Assembly (NCBI RefSeq): GCF_900019265.1
Contig: NZ_CYGX02000010.1
Location: 62,001 to 126,000, forward strand
Length of the DNA: 64,000 nt
Source of the DNA: Paraburkholderia ribeironis
GTDB lineage: Bacteria; Pseudomonadota; Gammaproteobacteria; Burkholderiales; Burkholderiaceae
Direction of reading: 5' to 3'
Positions 53,532 through 61,912 of the stretch are shown here, in pieces. Positions within the stretch are counted from its first letter, which is position 1. Each line of letters opens with the position of its first letter. The notes under the pieces were generated by a model that saw only the letters and a program-made list of their open reading frames with translations, ran no database searches and was not told where the DNA came from. The translations under genes were made by a program, and so were the position numbers.

Positions 53532-53768
53532 ATGCTTCGCTGGCCGATCGCCATTCTGTTTCTTGCCAACATGCTGGCATTCGTCGCGGTGCGCGGCGTA
53601 TTCGGCCCGTCGCCGACGGCCGGTGGCCGCGAGCCTAATCACCTGAACCGGCAGATTCATCCGGAGTGGTTGCGAGTGCAGCCGGTCTCCGCTGCCGAAG
53701 CGGTCGATCAGGCGGTCGTCGGCGGCCCGGCGCCCTCAGCGCCGATCGCGGCGTCGGCGTTGCAGTAG
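53532..53768 (+). CDS. Small membrane-anchored protein, SPOR-family N-terminus without SPOR domain
   Basis: A 78-residue product with an N-terminal helix (MLRWPIAILFLANMLAFVAV) and a periplasmic tail that includes REPNHLNRQIHPEWLRVQPVS. That tail resembles the N-terminal region of the SPOR-domain proteins often found after birA-coaX in beta-proteobacteria, but the SPOR domain itself is absent. Similarity is by pattern only. It lies 55 bases after coaX in the same direction. Confidence 0.55.
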   Translation: MLRWPIAILFLANMLAFVAVRGVFGPSPTAGGREPNHLNRQIHPEWLRVQPVSAAEAVDQAVVGGPAPSAPIAASALQ

Positions 53769-53863
53769 TTGCGGTAGTTGCAGCAGCGAGGAAGTTTCGA
53801 GCGGACGACGGCGCCGGCGCCATCGCGTCACGCGATACCTCAACGCTATGCGCTCAGCGGCAG

Positions 53864-54346
53864 TCAGCCCTGCGTGCGGACCTTCTTTAGCAGGGCGGTG
53901 GTCGAGCGGTCGTGCTCGAACGGAATGGCCAGTACCTTGCCGCCCCAGCCCCGCACGATGGCCGACTCGGGCAACACGTCCATATCGTAGTCGCCACCCT
54001 TGACGAGCACGTCCGGCCGCAGCGCCGAAATCAACTCGACGGGCGTCTGCTCGCCGAAACAGACCACATAGTCGACGCTTTCGAGCGCCGCCAGCAACGC
54101 CATCCGGTCGGCCTCGTTATTGATGGGCCGGTCATCGCCTTTGCCAAGCATGCGCACCGACGCATCGCTATTCACGCCGACGATCAGGCAAGCGCCCAAT
54201 GCCCTCGCATCGGCCAGATACGTCACGTGCCCGCGATGCAGGATGTCGAACACCCCGTTGGTGAACACCACCGGCGCACTCAACGAGGGACGCAGTTGCA
54301 CCAGTGCACCGCGCGTCAGAATCTTGCGTTCGAAAATAGCAGCCAT
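53864..54346 (-). CDS. rfaE2: D-glycero-beta-D-manno-heptose 1-phosphate adenylyltransferase
   Basis: Activates heptose-1-phosphate to ADP-heptose for the lipopolysaccharide inner core. The 160-residue product is the nucleotidyltransferase half of HldE as a separate gene, normal in Burkholderiales. It has VFTNGVFDILHRGHVTYLADARALG (HxGH site), LGKGDDRPINNEADRMALLAALESVD and VLVKGGDYDMDVLPE. The kinase half is not in this window. It follows no operon partner closely; 172 bases lie between it and the upstream di-iron protein gene. Confidence 0.95.
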   Translation of the reverse strand: MAAIFERKILTRGALVQLRPSLSAPVVFTNGVFDILHRGHVTYLADARALGACLIVGVNSDASVRMLGKGDDRPINNEADRMALLAALESVDYVVCFGEQTPVELISALRPDVLVKGGDYDMDVLPESAIVRGWGGKVLAIPFEHDRSTTALLKKVRTQG

Positions 54347-54517
54347 GACAGAGTCGGAAAGAGAAAAAAGCCGTCACGATACACGGCGCGCGCCATCAAG
54401 CAAAACGGTCCGGCAAGCTCGCGCCCGCCAGACCGTTTCCCATACCGTAGACCTGTTCGCAGCAGACGCGCCAAAGCACATCTGAAGCCGCGAACCCGGA
54501 TCACGAACTCAATCTCG

Positions 54518-55390
54518 TCAAGCCGGTTGTTCAGCCGACTTCTGCTCCGCCTGCAAGCGCGCCACCACTTCCTTGCGATAGCGGTTCAGTTCCTGCGCCG
54601 TGTTGAACGTGCGCTCGAACAGGATCGACAGGTTATGCAGGATGCGCTCGACTACCTTCTTTTCCCAGCCGTCGTCGAAACGGATCTGCTCGTCGAGCCA
54701 GCGCTCGAGCCACTCCGGGTCCGGCAGACGCGATTGAATCGTGTCGCGCGGGAACAGCGCCTGATTCACGTGCAGGTTGGTGGGGTGCAGCGGCTTTTCC
54801 GTGCGGCGCGCCGATGCCATCAGGACACCGATCTTCGCGAACGCGGCGCGTGCGATGTCGCCGGTTTGCGCCATCGCTTTCTTCATGTAGCGCAGATATG
54901 CGCCGCCATGACGCGCTTCGTCGCGCGAAATGGTTTCGTAGATATGCTTGATGACCGGCTCCGTGTGCCATTCGGCCGCGCGGCGATACCAGTGATTCAG
55001 ACGGATTTCGCCGCAGAAATGCAGCATCAGCGTTTCGAGCGGCGGCGCCGGATCGAACTCGAAGCGCACCGCATGCAGCTCTTCTTCGGTTGGGACCAGT
55101 TCCGGCTTGAAGCGACGCAGATACTCCATCAGCACCAGCGAATGCTTCTGTTCTTCGAAGAACCACACGCTCATGAACGCGGAAAAATCGCTGTCGTGAT
55201 GGTTGTCACGCAGAAACATTTCCGTGGCGGGCAGTGCCGACCATTCGGTGATCGCGTTCATCTTGATCGTCGCGGCCTGCTCGTCGGTCAAGAGCGATGC
55301 ATCGAACTTGTCCCAGGGAATGTCTTTCTCCATGTCCCATCGAACGGATTCGAGCGATTTATAAAGTTCCGGATAAAGCATGGTGTTCAT
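54518..55390 (-). CDS. Di-iron ferritin-like protein, acyl-ACP desaturase-like
   Basis: A 290-residue helical protein with two carboxylate-histidine iron motifs, EEQKH (WFFEEQKHSLVLMEYL, about residue 96) and DEARH (SRDEARHGGAYLRYM, about 180). Spacing and form resemble stearoyl-ACP desaturases and related ferritin-like proteins, with a further Glu at SLE or WSALPATEMF on the first helix pair. Whether it desaturates acyl chains is not certain; many Burkholderia copies are annotated only as ferritin-like. The start MNTMLYPE at 55390 has GGGTGGG upstream. Confidence 0.8.
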   Translation of the reverse strand: MNTMLYPELYKSLESVRWDMEKDIPWDKFDASLLTDEQAATIKMNAITEWSALPATEMFLRDNHHDSDFSAFMSVWFFEEQKHSLVLMEYLRRFKPELVPTEEELHAVRFEFDPAPPLETLMLHFCGEIRLNHWYRRAAEWHTEPVIKHIYETISRDEARHGGAYLRYMKKAMAQTGDIARAAFAKIGVLMASARRTEKPLHPTNLHVNQALFPRDTIQSRLPDPEWLERWLDEQIRFDDGWEKKVVERILHNLSILFERTFNTAQELNRYRKEVVARLQAEQKSAEQPA

Positions 55391-55963
55391 AGTCCCACCC
55401 CTGTTCTGCGCATACTGTGTGTGTCTGTCACTGCTACGTGTAGCACTTTTTTGCTCACGACGAACGAACGCCCTGCTCGTCGGCCAACATTGAATTTTAC
55501 GCGGTAATCGGGCGCCCAGATGCACTGTGCGGCAAGAAGTCCGGCATTTTTGCGCCAGCGCGGCTAACCGTCAGTTATGCGCAACGAGGCCAACCGTGGG
55601 TGAGGGATGTCCTATGCCTGAGGTTGAGCCAGTCTGCGATGAAAACCGCACCGCCCAGCCCTGCACCGGTGGTACCGGCGGCAAACGAAGCAAGGGCGGC
55701 TGGATTGGTTGTTTTCAGCGTACGCCCAAAAGCCAAGTAAAGCTTACACGATGATAGCACGCTGATTTCGCCGATTCGCCGCTCCGACAGCCGCAAGTCC
55801 GCTGCCCGCTTGACCTCTCTCAATAAAGCGCGCGATCGCGCAGTGTGACGGGCAATTGGGGGCAAAACCATGACAAGCGGCGAATTATTCATGTGGTGTC
55901 GCACCGGAATGCGAGGCTTCACACCTTGGCGCATGGCTTGCCCCGCCGCCTTGCAGCCTCGTC
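55391..55963. other. 573-base gap between phaM and the di-iron protein gene
   Basis: No frame here has family similarity. The longest (minus strand, about 55575-55967) would encode an Arg-rich start followed by one glycine-rich hydrophobic stretch (AGTTGAGLGGAVFIADWL) and no ribosome site; I do not call it. GC is lower than in the neighbours. The region should hold the promoter of the di-iron gene. Confidence 0.45.
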
Positions 55964-56794
55964 TCAAGCTGGCTTTTTCGCGGTCGACGCGTTCACATTC
56001 GCGCCACTCGTGCGTTTCGCGGCCGTCGATGCGCGCTTCGCCGCGGGTCGCTTGGCGGCAGGCCCGGCGCTTTGAGCCGGCGCACGCGGCGGGTCGGTCG
56101 CTGCCGCGGCGCCTGAGCTGGCGCCGGGATTACCGGACCCCGCGGGCTTCGCTGCATCCGGCGCCGCGCCGGTTGCAGCGCCGCTCGCCGCCGCAGCCGC
56201 CGCCGGCTGCGTCATCGCGAACTGGGCGATCTGGTTGAACTGCGATTGCAGCAAATTCCACCATGCGGATGCGTCGAACGCAGGCGTAGCGGGCGCTTGC
56301 GTTTCGCCGTTGGCCGATGCAGCAGAAGCAGCAGAAGCAGCGCTGTTAGCGGGAGCCGCGGCTTCGGCGGCCGGCGCCGTCCGATGCGGCCAGCCGCTCG
56401 CTGGCGCGGGACTCGGCGCGGCGGACGCCGCGGCCGGTTGCGCCATCGACGACTGCGCGAACGCGCCAAACGCGCGCAGGGTCGCGACCGTTGCGCGCTG
56501 CACCTCGAGCGCCTGAATCGCGGACTGCAGCATGCTCAGATTCAGCTTGAGCCATTGCTCGACCGCGCGCATGTCGGTGATGCGCTTGTCGAGTTCCTCG
56601 ACATTGGTGAGCGGCGCCATCATGTCGGACATCATCGACAGCGGCGGTCCGAGACCGCTGCCCGGTTGCCCACCGGTCAGCGCGGAGCCGAACGGCGAGA
56701 GTCGCATCATGTCCCACATGCGATCGAGCATTTCAGCGGGCGGAAAACCTGGAAAGCCGGGAAAGGGCGGCGTGGTGTCAGTCGTGTCGGTCAT
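55964..56794 (-). CDS. phaM: PhaM-type polyhydroxyalkanoate granule regulatory protein
   Basis: A 276-residue protein that, in Ralstonia, activates PHB synthase and links granules to the nucleoid. The N-terminus is FPGFPGFPPAEMLDRMWDMMR, followed by the conserved MSDMMAPLTNVEELDKRITDMRAVEQWLKLNLSMLQSAIQALEVQRATVATLRAFGAFAQ region (about 55-115). The middle is Ala/Pro-rich. The C-terminus is a histone-H1-like basic tail (AAKRPAAKRASTAAKRTSGA), fitting DNA binding. Start MTDTTD at 56794. It follows the enoyl-CoA hydratase gene on the same strand by 89 bases. Confidence 0.85.
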   Translation of the reverse strand: MTDTTDTTPPFPGFPGFPPAEMLDRMWDMMRLSPFGSALTGGQPGSGLGPPLSMMSDMMAPLTNVEELDKRITDMRAVEQWLKLNLSMLQSAIQALEVQRATVATLRAFGAFAQSSMAQPAAASAAPSPAPASGWPHRTAPAAEAAAPANSAASAASAASANGETQAPATPAFDASAWWNLLQSQFNQIAQFAMTQPAAAAAASGAATGAAPDAAKPAGSGNPGASSGAAAATDPPRAPAQSAGPAAKRPAAKRASTAAKRTSGANVNASTAKKPA

Positions 56795-56883
56795 GTGTGT
56801 CGCCTCGCTGCATAAGGGGATGGAATGAGCGCCGTGCCGCACGCGTTTGCTTCGATCATACCGTGCGCGGCATGCGTTCAGGA

Positions 56884-57783
56884 CTACTCGTCGCCTGCCG
56901 TATCAGCGCCGGACGATGGCTGCGGCTGTGCACGCCAAGGGTCGGCCGCGCCGAAATCGGGCGCGCGCCGCTCGCGCAGCGAATTCACGCCTTCACGCAC
57001 ATCCGGGCCGGCGAAGCCCATGAATTCCAGCGCGAGTGACGTATCGAACGCCGGTCCCGCCGACCGCAGCCAGTTGTTCAACGCATATTTGGTCCAGCGA
57101 ATCGCCGTTTGCGAGCCGTTGGCCAGTTTTTGCGCCACTTCGAACGCTTTGGGCAGCAGATCGTTTGCGTCGACGGCCAGCGACACGAGGCCGATACGCT
57201 CGGCCTCTTCGCCGCTCACCGGCTCGCACAGCATCAGGTAGTACTTGGCCTTCGCCATACCGCACAGGAGCGGCCAGACGATCGCCGCATGATCGCCGGC
57301 GGCCACACCCAGACGCGTGTGACCGTCGATGATGCGCGCCGTCTTCGTCGCGATGGAAATGTCGGCGAGCAGGCCGGCCACGAGTCCCGCGCCGACCGCC
57401 GGACCGTGCATCGCCGAGACCACCGGCTTGCTGCAATTGATCACGTTGTAGACGAGGTCACGCGCCTCGCGCCACACTCGTGCGCGCACATCGAAGTCGC
57501 TCGCCATGTCTTCGACCAGTTGCAGATCGCCGCCAGCCGAAAAGCCCTTGCCCTCGCCGCGAATGATCGCGACCCGCGTGTCCGGGTCGCGATCGATGTC
57601 GCGCCAGATCTCGGCGAGTTCGAAGTGCATCCGCGCGTCGGCGGTGGCGAGCCCACTTTTGTTCGCGCCCTCGCCGCTCATCACGACTTCGAGCACGCCA
57701 TGCGGATGCCGATGCAAGCGCAGCGACCGGTAGTGAGCGTAATAAGCGTCGTTACTGTGTGGTGCCTGTGGTGCCTGAGACAT
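56884..57783 (-). CDS. Enoyl-CoA hydratase/isomerase family protein
   Basis: Crotonase-fold enzyme of 299 residues. The oxyanion-hole motifs are [19 protein letters not shown] (about residue 80-98) and [29 protein letters not shown] (about 123-150), followed by [17 protein letters not shown]. The general role is hydration or isomerisation of an enoyl-CoA in acid or aromatic breakdown. The second catalytic Glu usual in hydratases is not obvious at AAGDHAAI, so the exact reaction is open. It follows the binding-protein gene by 69 bases. Confidence 0.88.
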   Translation of the reverse strand: MSQAPQAPHSNDAYYAHYRSLRLHRHPHGVLEVVMSGEGANKSGLATADARMHFELAEIWRDIDRDPDTRVAIIRGEGKGFSAGGDLQLVEDMASDFDVRARVWREARDLVYNVINCSKPVVSAMHGPAVGAGLVAGLLADISIATKTARIIDGHTRLGVAAGDHAAIVWPLLCGMAKAKYYLMLCEPVSGEEAERIGLVSLAVDANDLLPKAFEVAQKLANGSQTAIRWTKYALNNWLRSAGPAFDTSLALEFMGFAGPDVREGVNSLRERRAPDFGAADPWRAQPQPSSGADTAGDE

Positions 57784-57852
57784 GATGAGCCATCCGTGTA
57801 TCGCTGAATCTGTTGAACCGGGGCCGTGTCGAACGGCGCATGCATCACGACT

Positions 57853-59109
57853 TCAACGCGACTGATAAACCCACTTCGCATTCCTGATTTCGACCATCAC
57901 GCGCGCTCGTTGATCGAGCCCGAGATGGTCGGTGGCACTCATGTTGACCACGCCGTTGGTGTCCGCGAGACCGGGCGTCGCTTCGAGCGCGTCGCGCAGC
58001 GCGCGGCGGAATTCCGGCGTGCCCGGTGCGCCCGCCTTCAGTGCCAGCGGCACGGCATGGTTGAGCAAGGCGCCCGCATCGTACGTGTATGAGCCGAACG
58101 CCGAGACGCTGCCCGGTCCGCGCAGCGCCTCGAAGCGCGCGATGTAGTCGAGCGCGAGGCGCTTCGCGGGATGATCCGCCGGCAATTGCGCGGCCACCAG
58201 CACCGGGCTCCCGGGCAGGAAGGTGCCGTTGCAATCGGCGCCGCACACGCGCAGGAAATCGTTATTGCCGACGCCGTGATTGTGATAGATCAAGCCTTTA
58301 TAGCCGCGCTCGCGCAGCGTTTTCGGCGGCAGCGCGGCAGGTGTGCCGGCGGCGCCGACCACCACCGCATCGGGATGGGTCGCGAGGATTTTCAGCACCT
58401 GGCCGGTCACGCTCGGGTCGGTGCGATTGAAGCGCTCGCTCGCCACCATGTCGATGTGATGCAGTTGCGCGAACTTCGCGACTTCGGCGTAGAAGGTCTC
58501 GCCGAGCGCATCGGCCTGGCCGATGAACGCGATGGTTTTGACGCCATGCGTGCTCGCGTGTTCGGCGATCGCCGACGCCATCATCGCGTCGGTCTGCGGG
58601 GTCTTGAACACCCAGCGGCGTTTTGCATCGACCGGCTCGATGATTTTCGCCGACGACGCCAGCGAGATCATCGGCGTCTGGCCTTCGGCGACGACGTCGA
58701 TCATCGCCAGCGAGTTCGGCGTGATCGACGAACCGATGATCGCGTCGACGTGATTCTCGGAGATCAGCTTCTTGGTGTCCTGCACGGCCTGGGTCGTGTC
58801 GGACGCATCGTCGAGCACGATGTATTCGACGCTCTGCCCGCCGATCTGTTTGGGCAGCAGCGCGACGGTGTCGCGTGCGGGAATACCGAGCGACGCGGCC
58901 GGCCCGGTCAGCGACAGCACGAGGCCGATCTTGACCTGCGCGAACGCTAGCGCGGGCAACGCGCCTGCAAGCGCCGTGCATAGCATGACGGCGCGACGCG
59001 CGAGCCGGCCACGCGCTCTGCTCATACCCGGGCTCGCGCTCTGACTCGCGCTCACGCTCGACGCGCTGGCGCGTCGGCTGCCAGATTCAACGGACTCCCA
59101 TTGCGGCAT
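57853..59109 (-). CDS. Branched-chain amino acid-type ABC substrate-binding protein
   Basis: A 418-residue periplasmic binding protein of the LivJ/LivK type. The fold marks are QVKIGLVLSLTGPAASLGIPARDTVALLPKQIGG after the signal region, VDAIIGSSITPNSLAMIDV, and AVVVGAAGTPAALPPKTLRERGYKG. No permease or ATPase genes are beside it, so it must work with a distant transporter. The start at 59109 is supported by GAGGAG 5 bases upstream, though it gives a long N-terminus; MSRARGRL at 59025 would give a normal signal peptide. Ligand could be an aromatic acid, as often in this family. Confidence 0.9.
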   Translation of the reverse strand: MPQWESVESGSRRASASSVSASQSASPGMSRARGRLARRAVMLCTALAGALPALAFAQVKIGLVLSLTGPAASLGIPARDTVALLPKQIGGQSVEYIVLDDASDTTQAVQDTKKLISENHVDAIIGSSITPNSLAMIDVVAEGQTPMISLASSAKIIEPVDAKRRWVFKTPQTDAMMASAIAEHASTHGVKTIAFIGQADALGETFYAEVAKFAQLHHIDMVASERFNRTDPSVTGQVLKILATHPDAVVVGAAGTPAALPPKTLRERGYKGLIYHNHGVGNNDFLRVCGADCNGTFLPGSPVLVAAQLPADHPAKRLALDYIARFEALRGPGSVSAFGSYTYDAGALLNHAVPLALKAGAPGTPEFRRALRDALEATPGLADTNGVVNMSATDHLGLDQRARVMVEIRNAKWVYQSR

Positions 59110-59390
59110 GCTGTCTCCTCACGTCGGTTATTCGTTTTGATGTGCTACCGATGTTCTGCTCACGCGCCGCCGCGCACGAGTCTCGATATGCTGCGGCGCG
59201 CGGCCACTCCAGCCACTCCGGCCATGCCGCCGCGCCAGTCAGTGTAGCCGCGCGCCGTGGCAGCGGCATCGGGCGAAACCCTTTCGATTCGCACACGATT
59301 CGCACACCGCAAGACTTGCGCGCGGCTGGCGCCCAGGCCTCGGGCCTCAGCACGCACGCCGCACGCCGCATGCCGCCCATCAGCAAGGCT

Positions 59391-60374
59391 TCAATCCAGC
59401 GGCGCGATGCTCTGGTCGATCGAACCGAAAATCGATTTGCCCGCTTCATCGAACATTTCGATCTTCACGGTATCGCCGTATTTCATGAACTCGGTTTGCG
59501 GTGCGCCGTGCTCGATGGTTTCGAGGCAGCGCTTCTCGGCGATACAGCAGTAGCCGCGCTTTGCGTCCTTGTTCGACACCGTGCCCGAGCCGACGATGGC
59601 CCCGGCGCGCAAGTTGCGCGTTTTCGCTGCGTGCGCGATCAGTTGGCCGAAGTGAAACACCATGTCGGTGCCGGCGTCCGGCTGGCCAACCTTTTTGCCG
59701 TTCCAGTGGACGATCATCGACCGGTGCACGCGGCCTTCGCGCCAATGTTCGCCAAGCTCGTCGGGTGTGACCGCGACCGGCGCGAACGAGGTGGCCGGCT
59801 TGCTCTGAAAAAAGCCAAAGCCCTTCGCGAGTTCAGCGGGAATCAGGTTGCGCAGCGAGACGTCGTTGACGAGCGTGATCAGGCGCACGCTTTTGAGCGC
59901 CTGGTCGGGCGTGGCGCCCATCGGCACGTCGCTGGTGATCACGGCGACTTCCGCTTCGAAGTCGATGCCGAACGCTTCGGACGCGCACGGCACATCGTCT
60001 TTCGGGCCGATAAAGTCGTCGCTGCCGCCCTGGTACATCAGCGGATCGGTCCAGAATTCCGGCGGCATCTCCGCGCCCCGCGCACGCCGCACCAGTTCGA
60101 CATGATTCACGTAGGACGAGCCGTCGGCCCACTGGAATGCGCGCGGCAGCGGCGCCATGCATTCGCTCGCGTCGAACGCGAAGGTGTTGCGTGCGCGGCC
60201 CTGATTGAGCGCGTCGTACAGCTCGTGCAGTTGCGGCGCGTAGAAGGCCCAGTCGTCGAGCACGCGCTGCAACGTGGGCGCAATCGCGTCGGCGACGGCC
60301 GCGGTGTGCAAGTCGCGAGACACGACGATCAGTTGGCCGTCGCGCGTGCCGTCCTTCAGCGTGGCAAGTTTCAT
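59391..60374 (-). CDS. Fumarylacetoacetate hydrolase family protein
   Basis: A 327-residue enzyme of the FAH superfamily, which cleaves C-C bonds or isomerises and decarboxylates ring-cleavage products. Metal-binding acidic residues lie in GIDFEAEVAVITSDVP (E-x-E) and VNDVSLRNLIP. The N-terminal WAFYAPQLHELYDALNQG and the closing VSNKDAKRGYCCIAEKRCLETIEHG (GSGTVS core) match the longer FAH forms. It is divergent from an IclR-type regulator, which may control it, and is followed by the binding-protein and enoyl-CoA hydratase genes. Confidence 0.9.
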   Translation of the reverse strand: MKLATLKDGTRDGQLIVVSRDLHTAAVADAIAPTLQRVLDDWAFYAPQLHELYDALNQGRARNTFAFDASECMAPLPRAFQWADGSSYVNHVELVRRARGAEMPPEFWTDPLMYQGGSDDFIGPKDDVPCASEAFGIDFEAEVAVITSDVPMGATPDQALKSVRLITLVNDVSLRNLIPAELAKGFGFFQSKPATSFAPVAVTPDELGEHWREGRVHRSMIVHWNGKKVGQPDAGTDMVFHFGQLIAHAAKTRNLRAGAIVGSGTVSNKDAKRGYCCIAEKRCLETIEHGAPQTEFMKYGDTVKIEMFDEAGKSIFGSIDQSIAPLD

Positions 60375-60699
60375 AGAGAAGTGAACCGTGGTAGTGACGA
60401 TGGAGGGAATCTATTTTACGATGGTGAATCGGCGTAGCCCAAGCGGACGTCGGGGTGGCACACGCGCACGCCGGCAGTGCAGCACCGGTTTCGGTTGCAG
60501 TGCCCGATGGCGGGCGCGGTGTGTCGGCGCGGTGGCTCGGCCCGGTGGCTCGGCCCGGCTCGGCCCGGCTCGATGCGGTTCGATGCGGCTCGATGCGGTT
60601 CGCGAACCGCACGGTCCGGTGCCGCTCGCGAGCAACGCCATCACGCGCCGCAGCCTATTTCTCTCACCGTCTTTTGAACGCGCCCCGTGCGCCTCGCTC
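60375..60699. other. Divergent gap between the FAH gene and the IclR-type regulator
   Basis: 325 bases dominated by a GC-rich tandem-repeat block (60530-60602). No gene is supported. The regulator's operator is probably in the repeat-free part next to the FAH start, but no palindrome stands out. Confidence 0.45.
60530..60602. repeat. GC-rich 10/13-bp tandem repeat
   Basis: Two copies of CGGTGGCTCGGCC are followed by CGGCTCGGCC, CGGCTCGATG, CGGTTCGATG, CGGCTCGATG and CGGTTCG. The right half has a clear 10-base unit in a 20-base higher order (CGGCTCGATG/CGGTTCGATG). It ends about 100 bases before the IclR-type start. Confidence 0.95.
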
Positions 60700-61611
60700 A
60701 TGTCTTCAACTGTCCGCTCCGGCACGACCCGAACGCACGCCGACAACACCCGCGCCGACCCGCTCGATGCCCCTGACGCCGACGACAACAACGACAGCCT
60801 CGAGGCCGGCGACGAGAAGTTGCGCTCGGGCATCCAGTCGATCGAGGTCGGCTTCAGATTGCTCGACGTGCTGACCCACGAGCCGCGCGCAATGATGCTG
60901 CGCGATCTCGCGCAACGCGCCGGCATGAGCCCGGCGAAAGCGCATCGTTATCTGGTGAGTTTTCTGCGACTCGGAGTCGTGGCGCAGGACCCGCTGTCGG
61001 GTCGTTATGAACTAGGCGGCTTTGCATTGCAACTGGGGCTCGCGCGCCTGGCTCGCGTCGACGGCGTGAAGCTCGCGCGTATCGCGCTCGCCGAACTGCG
61101 CGACCGGCTCGATCTCACGGTCGGCATCGCGGTCTGGGGCAACCAGGGGCCGACCATGGTTCACTGGATGGAATCGAGCTATCCGGCGAAGGCGTCGCTG
61201 AAACTCGGCGACGTGATGCCGCTGCTGAGTTCCGCCACCGGCCTGCTGTTCGCGGCGTATCTGCCGGCGAGCAAGACCGCTGCGATGCTCGAACGCGAGC
61301 TGGCCGACTCGCGCCGCTCGGCGCATCACGGTGGCCCGCGCACGCGGGAAGAAGTCGACGCGCTGCTGGCCGAGGTGCGGCGGCACGAAGCGGCGCGCGT
61401 GGAAGGCATGTTGCTGCCCACCATCCACGCGTTCAGCATGCCCGTGTTCGACTCGACCGGTGAACTCGCACTCGGCCTCGTTGCGCTCGGTCATGAAGGC
61501 GCGTTCGATATCCGCTGGGGCGGCGAGATCGATACGGCGCTGCGCGACTGCGCGCAAAAGCTCTCGTATGAGCTGGGGTATAGTGCCGCGCCGCGTCACG
61601 AAAGTGAATGA
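60700..61611 (+). CDS. IclR-family transcriptional regulator
   Basis: A 303-residue regulator. A charged, acidic N-terminal extension (about 1-45) precedes the winged helix (SIEVGFRLLDVLTHEPRAMMLRDLAQRAGMSPAKAHRYLVSFLRLGVV, about 45-92). The effector domain has VAVWGNQGPTMVHWMES, LLSSATGLLFAAYLP and the closing ALGLVALGHEGAFD. IclR proteins commonly control aromatic-acid and glyoxylate pathways, fitting the divergent FAH gene. The start MSSTVRSG at 60700 is preferred; an upstream extension would run through the tandem repeats. Confidence 0.9.
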   Translation: MSSTVRSGTTRTHADNTRADPLDAPDADDNNDSLEAGDEKLRSGIQSIEVGFRLLDVLTHEPRAMMLRDLAQRAGMSPAKAHRYLVSFLRLGVVAQDPLSGRYELGGFALQLGLARLARVDGVKLARIALAELRDRLDLTVGIAVWGNQGPTMVHWMESSYPAKASLKLGDVMPLLSSATGLLFAAYLPASKTAAMLERELADSRRSAHHGGPRTREEVDALLAEVRRHEAARVEGMLLPTIHAFSMPVFDSTGELALGLVALGHEGAFDIRWGGEIDTALRDCAQKLSYELGYSAAPRHESE

Positions 61612-61912
61612 CGCGATGCGCTGGGTGCGATTCGGTCGCCGGCGCTCGAACGTGCAGTCGGCGATGTTGCGCTGCGTGTGGTGTTCTACGCGGTGGTTTG
61701 CTCGTGGGGTTTGCGCGTGCGGCTTGCCCGTGTTATCACCGGGAGGAACATCGCGCGCAACCAGGCGGTCGAATCCGTTCGCCGCTGCTTTCGCGTGTGT
61801 GCTTTAGCATCATGTTGTAGCGAGCGTTTTGCGCAGTGATCGCCGCCGCGCAAGCGAGATACCGAGCCCTCTTCAATCCCGACACATTCTGCCCATACCC
61901 GATTAACCGCCG
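61612..61912. other. Gap between the IclR-type and DUF3108 genes
   Basis: 301 bases with no supported gene, terminator or promoter that I can defend. Confidence 0.4.

Noticed and set aside
55575..55967. 130-codon minus-strand frame between phaM and the di-iron gene
   Set aside because: No ribosome site, Arg-rich start and no family similarity that I can see; one glycine-rich stretch is not enough.
60530..60602. Considered as an iteron-type origin
   Set aside because: Units are GC-rich and imperfect, no replication protein or AT-rich zone is nearby.
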